Assembly: GCA_964575975.1 (NCBI GenBank) | Contig: CAZNTU010000169.1 | Span: forward strand, 1 to 12,369 | DNA from: G963674505 sp964575975 | GTDB lineage: Bacteria > Desulfobacterota > Desulfobacteria > Desulfobacterales > SKZT01 | Direction of reading: 5' to 3' | Length of the DNA stretch: 12,369 nt | Shown: positions 7,601 through 12,369 of the stretch, one piece after another | Position numbering within the stretch: position 1 is the first letter of the stretch | Layout of the letters: each line of letters begins with the position of its first letter | Program-made: the position numbers and the translations under genes | Notes under the pieces: model-generated | Seen by the model: the letters and a program-made list of their open reading frames with translations, nothing else | Told to the model about the DNA's origin: nothing | Database searches by the model: none

Positions 7601-10600
7601 CGAACACGAGGCCATTTCACCCGGCACATACTACGTTGACATCGACAACGGCGAAGACCTTTTCGGCAACGGGACCCAGGCAAACCCTTGGAAAACTCTC
7701 CATTACGCATTGGCGCTCGTAAACGGCGGCGAACCCGGAACCGAACCGACAGGCTACACCTTGTATGTAAAGCAGGGCCTATACAGCGTATCGACCGGAG
7801 AAGCCAGAGATCCTCTCTATGTTTACCAGAATTATGCGACGATCGAAGGCGAGTCGGGAGCCATAGTCCAAAGAGATGGCGAATATAATTGGGAAGACGG
7901 ATTTGTAATTGCGGGACACAATGTAGTCGTAAGAAAGCTTCAAATCCAAGGTTTTTATTACGGCGTCAGAATCGAAGATTGCAGCCCGACGATCGAAAAG
8001 AACAATATATCGGACAGCCAATTTTGCGGGGTCCGAATCAACGCCCTCGCGATGCCGACAAATCCGGTGATCCGAAACAACTATATATATACCACCCGGG
8101 CGGCATCCACAGGAATTTATATCGAAGCCAACTTCGACGCCTCTCCCGCAATTTATCACAACACGATTCTTGGAGGCGCGGACGGAACCGGAATCGCCGA
8201 CGGCGTTTTCATTAAGAACGACGGCGGCTACAATGTAGCTCCCCGCATCGCCTTCAATATCATCGGGGAGTTCCCGGGTTTTGGCATACACAACAGCGGC
8301 GGCAACCTCCATGTATTCTATAATGACGTCTACAACAACGATTGGGGCAACTACGCCGGTTTTACCCCCGGCCCCGGAACCAACGATATAAATATCGACC
8401 CTCAGCTTTACGACGGATACAAACTCGCGGTCACCTCTCCCTGCATCGACGCAATACCGGTTCCGGACGAACCTCCGGGACATCCCGTGACCGACGACAT
8501 CGAAGGCACACTCCGCTCCGACGCGCAGGGATACAATTCTCTGCAGGGGGACGCCTTCGACATGGGCTGCTACGAATATCCCTACACGCCGATCGAACCC
8601 TCTACCTTCTATGTCGATATTGTTAACGCAAACGCGGCGGACGACCTTGCACACGGCATGTATCCGACGATGCCGTGGAAAACCCTCCATTACGCGATCT
8701 TGACGATCAACCGGGGAATGCCTGGCTCATACCGTCTGATTGTAGCCCCGGGGACTTACAGCACGACAGTGACGGGGGGGGAACTCGATGCGGGCCTGAC
8801 CGTCTTCCAGGAGGGTCTGATCATCGAAGGATCGACGAGCGGCGCGAGCATAATCGACGGCGCCGGCGCTTCCAACTGGCATTGGGGCATAGAAGTCGAG
8901 GCCGACAATGTCGTATTTAGAAATCTGTACTTCACGGGATTTATCGACAGCGAAGAATCCGCGATCGCCATCCGGACAGGGACCGGAAACTCGATAGAAA
9001 ATTGCGTTATATACGGAAACCGTGGCGGCATCGTTTTGAGTGCGGGGAGCAGCGGCAATTTTGTCGGACCCGGCTGCAAGATTTTCAGAAATATGACGGC
9101 GGGAATCCTGATCGACGGCAGTAGCGGCAACGAAATTTACGACAATTCCAACGGCATATTCGACAACGGCTACTTGGAGCAGTCTGTGGCCGTAGCGGGC
9201 ATTGGAATCAAGATCGCAAACGGCGCCGACAACAATAAAATCCACGACAATGGCGTTTACTGGTCCGGGGAACCGAATTATCCCCAAAGCGCCGGAATTG
9301 TGCTTGCCGGAGTCGGGGCCGGAAACGAGATATACGGAAACACGATCCACGACCATACGAATGGAGAAGCCTATACCGGAGGCGTGCTGGTTTACGACTC
9401 CAGTCCCCAAATCTATCGAAACAAACTGTACAACAATCATTATTGTGGCATCTCCATATTAGGAGAATCATCCGAAGCGTCGCCCCAAATCGTCAACAAT
9501 CTTATCTACAATGCCGCTGGCGTAGACATGGACTTCGGCGTCAATGTCGGGGATCGAGGCAACTACGCCCGGCCGCATATTCTGCACAATACCATAGACG
9601 GGGCCGTAACCATCGGGATCGGCATTTTCCAGGGAGTGGAGGTTCTGGCATTGCCCGTCGTGTCCTTCAATATTATCGGCAATAACGACGGATGCGGCAT
9701 CAGTAGCGATATCGCGATAGGCAACGTAGGAGACTGGAACAATTTCTGGAACAACTCGGGCGGCGATCACTGCGAAGTCGTCGCCGGTTCCAACGATATG
9801 TTCCAAGATCCCATGTACGGCAGCTATACGCTTCAATACGGTTCCCCTTGCATCGATGCGATTCCACTCTCCGCCAACGATCCCGTATCGGAGGATCTGT
9901 TGGGAAATCCCCGTCCCCAGGGGGCCGGTTCGGACATGGGCGCATACGAAATGCCCCCTGCTCCCGACACGATGCTGACCGTCAGCGTGACGCCTACTAT
10001 TGGAGGGACGGTCGCCGTAAACGGTGAAAGCTGCGGCGGAGGCTGCGCCAAATCCCTGCCCCAAGGCTCCACGGCCACATTGGTCGCTACCCCGAACCAA
10101 AATTACGGGTTCGTCCAGTGGGAAGACGTCGCCGGCAACGTCGTCGGTACCTCTGCCACTCTGACGGTCGCAATGGTCGCCAATTACGAAGTAACGGCGA
10201 TTTTTGCGGAAGAGACCGTAAACCGTCCGCCCGTTCTCGGCCCCATCGGCGACAAGACCGTCAAGGAAGGGGAGACTCTGGCGTTCGCACTGGAGGGAAG
10301 CGATCCCGATGACAATGCCCTGACCTACGGAGCCGAGTCGCTTCCCGACGGGGCCTCCCTGATCGGCCCGGAATTCTCGTGGACTCCGGGACACGACCAA
10401 ATAGGCATCCACAGCGTGACTTTCTTCGTGTCGGACGGTTCTTTCGTCGATAGCGAAACTGTCCGAATTATCGTCTTGAAAGTCGCGCCGGAAAACTCGC
10501 CTCCCGTCTTGAACCCGATCGGAAACAAAACCGTCGACGAAGGGCGGCTTCTTTCCTTCGACGTCTCGGCGACCGATTCCGATCCGGGCGACGTGTTAAT

Positions 10601-11900
10601 CTATTTGGCGACCGGGCTGCCGGAAGGTGCCTTCTTCTCCGGGGCGACTTTTTCCTGGACCCCGTCGTACAGGCAGGCGGGAACCCATGCCGTGACTTTT
10701 TCGGCGACCGACGGAAAAGACGTGGTTTCGGAACAGATCGAAATTTCGGTAAACAACGTCAATACCCCGCCGATCATTCAAAGTGTCGGCGGCATAACGG
10801 CGAACGAAGGGGCAATCATCGAATTCCGAATCGAAGCTTTCGATCCGGAAGGCGACACTTTGGTCTATTCCGCGCAAAACCTTCCCCAAGGGGCCGTTTT
10901 CGATCCCATCGCGCGCCTTTTCTCCTGGACCCCGGCGATCGGCCAAAGCGGCTCGTACTCGGTGGAATTCGCGGCGAGCGACGAGGAATTTACGGCGACA
11001 GAGACGGTGGAAATCATGATCGCGACCTCCATGCCGGTTCCGCCGTCGCCCTTTCCTTACGACCGGTTGACGCCCGCCAAAGGCGCGACGGAAATCGATC
11101 CGGCCGGCCTTTGCTTTTCCTGGCCCCAGGCGGCCAACGCCGACGGCTATCGCCTGGTCGTCGGAAAGAATGGCGACTTCGGCTCGCCGGTGTTCCAGGC
11201 GGATAATATCGCCGAAACCACATATTGCGTGCCCGGTGCGGCCGAAGTCTTTGACTATGGCACGGTGTACGAATGGAAGGTCGTCGCCGTCAACGCCAAC
11301 GGAAGCGCGTCTTATCCGGTAGTCGGCTTCTACGCCAAACTGGGGCGCGACGGCGAGGAACAACCGGAGGTCGTCTTGGAAAACCCGAAACCCCTCGACC
11401 CGTTCCAGTCGCAGGCGATCTCGTTTCCTCTCGTGCCCGCGACTTCTAACCTGGCAGCCCTGCTGAATCCGCTCCTTGGCGCCTACGGAACCGATTGGAA
11501 ACTCTACAGGCACGACAGCTCCGGCGCAAGGAAGGAGTATCCCGACGTGCCCGCCGCAACGCCCGGAATCTCCTACTGGCTTTCCACGAGGAAAGCCGCG
11601 ACGCTGAACGTGAGGGGCAAAACGGTCGATTTCTCCAAGGACTTTGCAATAAAAGTGCCGCCGGGGCTTTTCCAGCTGGGGTGTCCATTTCCCTTCCCCG
11701 TGGATTGGGACGAGGTCAAAGTGCGCGCGGGCCAGACCGTCGCAAAGACCGGGGAGCCGTCGAACCGCTGGGTCGGCCCCTTGTGGAACGAGAACTACCA
11801 GTTCGCCGACAAGCTCGTCCCGTGGAAGGGAAACTATATAGTCAACTACAGTTCGCAAACCGTCGAGCTTCTGGTTCCTCCGATTGTCGGAGGGAAATAG
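4551..11900 (+). CDS. Giant exported multi-domain beta-helix protein (2449 residues)
   Basis: This is probably a secreted or cell-surface protein; its function is unknown, with adhesion or polysaccharide binding most likely. Domain order by residue: signal peptide 1-35 (K4/R5/R11, hydrophobic 13-29, cleavage after ANA); right-handed beta-helix with a SPCIDSG...DIGADEY ending, 36-377; four tandem beta-helix modules at 382-717, 718-1022, 1023-1348 and 1349-1804; InlB-type bacterial repeat 1805-1890 with CGGGC; three Ig-like (He_PIG/cadherin-like) repeats 1891-1980, 1981-2070 and 2071-2160; FN3-like domain about 2161-2265; C-terminal beta-rich domain about 2277-2449 with a GCPFPFPVDWDEV motif. 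Each module opens with a DUF1565-like YYVDI...PWKTLHYAL stretch and closes with SPCIDAIP...DIGCYE, the choice-of-anchor-Q type of ending. No catalytic triad, Asp cluster of a polysaccharide lyase, C-terminal barrel, LPXTG or PEP-CTERM signal was seen, so the way it reaches or stays on the surface is unclear. The gene has its own promoter and no evident partner gene. Reading the whole ORF intact argues against a pseudogene. Confidence 0.93.
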   Translation: MGCKRTGTGSRSLFFLAFIVFQLFIFTTMSGLANAFGALPGSVVYVNPDPGITQRDGLSWETGLAKINEGLSYAALNEIYEVWVKEGTYNESVALKWGVSLYGGFAGTETDRSQRKWSLHPTVIDAGSPTLYSRAVIGENDATIDGFTITGGHAYKGGNPGENPAAAGGGIYNLYVSPTVRNCIVTGNSATGDSTSRALGAGVYNESCGPVFENVVIYNNTTVSEFGCNGAAMYNLNSNPGLYNVTVTGNDNATEGPGSGAIANEGECDPVLYNVIVWHNGTFAAIDDTGNTGSPQYNYSDIEGWSGGGTNFSLDPLFESDGYRLSSSSPCIDSGYSEYFIPAFDFEGDETLDYLAVPNSGGGLYANYRDIGADEYVPKFLVPGEYWVDIASGTDDALHGTGPGSSAWKTLHWALQLINHGAVGTPAFGYTLNVGSGIYSVPTEADMELMATQSYLKIVGIPQDTQWPVLDGTDSTAWKWGAGINIAGQDITVEGLEIRFFDSGIRIESCSPKIVGNIIHDIAWYGIYMFSSEGMPAASPLIQNNLVYISTDPFQASDASGIYIYSGEHSPQSYPEVYHNTLVGCSTCPSAEGAHSKGIYMDDYYGNFFPIVKYNIVAHFRDLGIYTPYFSPQNVTLDYNDFWNPGGDYSGCDPGPNDISDDPLVSLEEAYYLHGGSPCRNAIPESDSDPVDNDLLGVARPHEANKDIGCYEFVPILSPGVYHVDMNRPDDSGDGSSDSPWKYIHTAFHYINGGSAGNYELQIASGTYSVASSEPDEQLLLTQDNVKVVGQEGAVVDGTGALAWSVGIKVSGQSVVVENLEISNFEDCGIAIADCSPTIQRNMLKNNGFCGIGVLADKNVADPVIQNNLIVNQSPNAHGIVIATKDADAFPKVYHNTIDGPAVSGEGCGIWIRQIGYHTAYPEIMYNIVTNHGNCGIYNENGIPVLYYNDVWNNPENYKYIEPGANDISEAPRFASWRLQYGSPCIDGIPAGILDPVAEDLEGNPRPKGAGFDIGCYEHEAISPGTYYVDIDNGEDLFGNGTQANPWKTLHYALALVNGGEPGTEPTGYTLYVKQGLYSVSTGEARDPLYVYQNYATIEGESGAIVQRDGEYNWEDGFVIAGHNVVVRKLQIQGFYYGVRIEDCSPTIEKNNISDSQFCGVRINALAMPTNPVIRNNYIYTTRAASTGIYIEANFDASPAIYHNTILGGADGTGIADGVFIKNDGGYNVAPRIAFNIIGEFPGFGIHNSGGNLHVFYNDVYNNDWGNYAGFTPGPGTNDINIDPQLYDGYKLAVTSPCIDAIPVPDEPPGHPVTDDIEGTLRSDAQGYNSLQGDAFDMGCYEYPYTPIEPSTFYVDIVNANAADDLAHGMYPTMPWKTLHYAILTINRGMPGSYRLIVAPGTYSTTVTGGELDAGLTVFQEGLIIEGSTSGASIIDGAGASNWHWGIEVEADNVVFRNLYFTGFIDSEESAIAIRTGTGNSIENCVIYGNRGGIVLSAGSSGNFVGPGCKIFRNMTAGILIDGSSGNEIYDNSNGIFDNGYLEQSVAVAGIGIKIANGADNNKIHDNGVYWSGEPNYPQSAGIVLAGVGAGNEIYGNTIHDHTNGEAYTGGVLVYDSSPQIYRNKLYNNHYCGISILGESSEASPQIVNNLIYNAAGVDMDFGVNVGDRGNYARPHILHNTIDGAVTIGIGIFQGVEVLALPVVSFNIIGNNDGCGISSDIAIGNVGDWNNFWNNSGGDHCEVVAGSNDMFQDPMYGSYTLQYGSPCIDAIPLSANDPVSEDLLGNPRPQGAGSDMGAYEMPPAPDTMLTVSVTPTIGGTVAVNGESCGGGCAKSLPQGSTATLVATPNQNYGFVQWEDVAGNVVGTSATLTVAMVANYEVTAIFAEETVNRPPVLGPIGDKTVKEGETLAFALEGSDPDDNALTYGAESLPDGASLIGPEFSWTPGHDQIGIHSVTFFVSDGSFVDSETVRIIVLKVAPENSPPVLNPIGNKTVDEGRLLSFDVSATDSDPGDVLIYLATGLPEGAFFSGATFSWTPSYRQAGTHAVTFSATDGKDVVSEQIEISVNNVNTPPIIQSVGGITANEGAIIEFRIEAFDPEGDTLVYSAQNLPQGAVFDPIARLFSWTPAIGQSGSYSVEFAASDEEFTATETVEIMIATSMPVPPSPFPYDRLTPAKGATEIDPAGLCFSWPQAANADGYRLVVGKNGDFGSPVFQADNIAETTYCVPGAAEVFDYGTVYEWKVVAVNANGSASYPVVGFYAKLGRDGEEQPEVVLENPKPLDPFQSQAISFPLVPATSNLAALLNPLLGAYGTDWKLYRHDSSGARKEYPDVPAATPGISYWLSTRKAATLNVRGKTVDFSKDFAIKVPPGLFQLGCPFPFPVDWDEVKVRAGQTVAKTGEPSNRWVGPLWNENYQFADKLVPWKGNYIVNYSSQTVELLVPPIVGGK
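5694..6701 (+). repeat. Beta-helix module 1 of 4 in the giant protein (336 residues)
   Basis: The module opens with GEYWVDI and SAWKTLHWALQLIN, continues with beta-helix rungs (GIRIESCSPKIVGN, PLIQNNLVY, PEVYHNTLVG, PIVKYNIV, LDYNDFWN) and closes with SPCRNAIP and DIGCYE. It has extra residues in two turns compared with module 2, including a CSTC pair. The same order of landmarks recurs in modules 2-4. Confidence 0.85.
6702..7616 (+). repeat. Beta-helix module 2 of 4 in the giant protein (305 residues)
   Basis: This is the shortest copy. It opens with GVYHVDM and SPWKYIHTAFHYIN, the most diverged opening of the four. The rungs are GIAIADCSPTIQRN, PVIQNNLIV, PKVYHNTIDG, PEIMYNIV and LYYNDVWN, and it closes with SPCIDGIP, GNPRPKGAG and DIGCYE. 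It shares an exact 18-base stretch with module 3 (7050-7067 and 7977-7994). Confidence 0.85.
7617..8594 (+). repeat. Beta-helix module 3 of 4 in the giant protein (326 residues)
   Basis: It opens with GTYYVDI and NPWKTLHYALALVN, continues with GVRIEDCSPTIEKN, PVIRNNYIY, PAIYHNTILG, PRIAFNII and VFYNDVYN, and closes with SPCIDAIP and DMGCYE. The linker before the closing motif is longer than in modules 2 and 4 and lacks the GNPRP form. Confidence 0.85.
8595..9962 (+). repeat. Beta-helix module 4 of 4 in the giant protein (456 residues, enlarged)
   Basis: It opens with STFYVDI and MPWKTLHYAILTIN and closes with SPCIDAIP, GNPRPQGAG and DMGAYE. It matches modules 1-3 apart from an extra stretch of about 141 residues (8955-9377) made of NosD-like rungs such as GNEIYDNSNGIFDN, NNKIHDNGVY and GNEIYGNTIHD. 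The closing Cys of GCYE is Ala here. Without the extra stretch it would be about 315 residues, within the range of the other copies. Confidence 0.85.
8774..8781 (+). repeat. G8 homopolymer in the coding sequence of module 4
   Basis: Eight G in a row encode part of TVTGGEL near the start of module 4. The reading frame is intact at this length. Gain or loss of one G would truncate the protein before the Ig-like region. Confidence 0.9.
10221..11030 (+). repeat. Three Ig-like repeats of exactly 90 residues each
   Basis: The copies run 10221-10490, 10491-10760 and 10761-11030, each 270 bases. Each starts with PPV/PPI, has EG near residue 15, an acidic motif (DPDDN, DSDPGD, DPEGD) followed by L.Y, then LP.GA, FSWTP, and a final VTF/VEF...SD/TD stretch. 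This pattern is that of putative Ig (He_PIG) or cadherin-like bacterial domains, which are common in extracellular adhesins and may bind Ca2+ through the acidic loop. Confidence 0.8.
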
Positions 11901-12210
11901 CTCGGCCGTTCCGAACTCCGGTCCTCCGAGGCTTTGGAGAGCTTTACATTCCCGTCGCCGAGAATGAAGTATAAAACACATCGATTTCCGGTATTGCCGT
12001 TCAGTTCTGACGCATCTATATTTTTTCCAATTGCTCAGCGCGGCTTTTGACGGTACGGACATGCCCGTTTGTACGAAACGGTCTTGAAAATTGTCGAAAA
12101 ATCTTGCTTGACGCTGTCTATGCGACCCGGTTTGTGGTTGGATACGGTGGTTTGAACGTACTCGTGCGTCTTTTTTTCGCGGAGCGTGTCGGGTTCCTTC
12201 GGTTTTTGCG
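11901..12210. other. Non-coding stretch between convergent genes
   Basis: No convincing gene is seen between the giant gene and the convergent partial gene. The region holds the weak terminator described above and a small inverted repeat, CCGTTT (12065-12070) with AAACGG (12076-12081). Short T-runs occur at 12171-12177 and around 12021. No promoter, tRNA or mobile-element end was recognised. Confidence 0.6.
12156..12177 (+). terminator. Weak candidate rho-independent terminator after the giant gene
   Basis: ACGTA (12156-12160) can pair with TGCGT (12165-12169), including one G-U pair, around a CTCG loop, followed by C and seven T (12171-12177). The stem is short and lies about 256 bases after the stop codon, so the assignment is tentative. 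Confidence 0.28.
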
Positions 12211-12369
12211 TTACACAAGTCTCAGCTGGTATTTTTTCCGCAGTCTCGCTTCCGTCTCTCCCCTGTCGAGCCATGGACCGCTCAAGGTTTCCCGGACAAA
12301 TCCGACGAACCTTTCGAATCCTTTCTCCACGAACGCCTCGAAAAGCGATTCGCTGTTTCCGGCCAGCTC
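12211..12369 (-). CDS. C-terminal end of an unrecognised protein (5' end outside window)
   Basis: Reading leftwards from the right edge, the first frame is open for 52 codons and stops at TAA (12211-12213). The residues look like a genuine soluble C-terminus: LFEAFVEKGFERFVGFVRE has the pattern of an amphipathic helix, followed by SGPWLDRGETEARLRKKY. Codon use matches the neighbouring genes. The family cannot be named from this fragment. The gene is convergent with the giant beta-helix gene. A different frame on the same strand (12274 down to 12035) is also open, but it is less protein-like and overlaps this one. Confidence 0.55.
   Translation of the reverse strand, partial: ELAGNSESLFEAFVEKGFERFVGFVRETLSGPWLDRGETEARLRKKYQLRLV

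Noticed and set aside
5694..9962. CRISPR array or transposon as the cause of the repeats
   Set aside because: The repeats are long, diverged, in frame and coding; there are no short identical direct repeats with spacers and no transposase or terminal inverted repeats.
10596..12218. Long open frame of 540 codons on the - strand, antisense to the giant gene
   Set aside because: Rich in Arg, Gly and His with no recognisable motif; it mirrors the codon bias of the giant gene, whose domains (Ig-like, FN3-like) are clearly on the + strand.
12035..12274. Open frame of 79 codons on the - strand beginning MARQGRDG
   Set aside because: Overlaps the more protein-like C-terminus ending at 12211 on the same strand; polar, motif-free composition. 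Not excluded but less likely.

Overview
The window looks like chromosomal DNA from a Gram-negative, GC-moderate bacterium, most likely a member of the Desulfobacterota (former Deltaproteobacteria) or a relative. The best clue is the partial hybrid histidine kinase at the left edge. Its combination of a VAHDLNN phosphoacceptor box, a PFYTKKVMG segment, a receiver with DMIM...GMDGLDTYK, and GQKAIIVSGY is a form I associate with that group from memory; no search was run. No rRNA, tRNA, transposase, integrase or CRISPR array was seen.

Layout from left to right, nearly all on the + strand: (1) 2-1219, the C-terminal part of a hybrid sensor kinase that runs off the left edge. (2) 1220-1538, an inter-gene stretch with one possible 60-residue small ORF and a 7-bp inverted repeat just upstream of the next gene. 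(3) 1539-4292, a complete P-type ATPase of the Ca2+-transporting (P2) type that keeps ion site II but has lost both site I acidic residues. (4) 4293-4550, a leader region with a good sigma70-like promoter, possible hairpins and a strong Shine-Dalgarno sequence. (5) 4551-11900, one giant gene (2449 residues) for an exported modular protein. It has a signal peptide, a divergent N-terminal beta-helix, four tandem copies of a complete beta-helix module of about 305-456 residues, an InlB-type bacterial repeat, three Ig-like repeats of exactly 90 residues each, an FN3-like domain and a C-terminal beta-rich domain. (6) 11901-12210, non-coding, with a weak candidate terminator. (7) 12211-12369, the C-terminal 52 residues of an unrecognised protein on the - strand, running off the right edge.

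The genes do not form an obvious operon: the giant gene has its own promoter and leader, and the last gene converges on it. One possible link is calcium. The pump should export Ca2+ from the cytoplasm, and the three Ig-like repeats of the giant protein carry acidic DPDD/DSDPGD/DPEGD motifs of the cadherin-like type that often bind Ca2+ outside the cell. This is inference only. The most notable item is the giant protein: a whole beta-helix fold duplicated four times, with one copy enlarged by a NosD-like insertion and carrying a G8 tract near its start.
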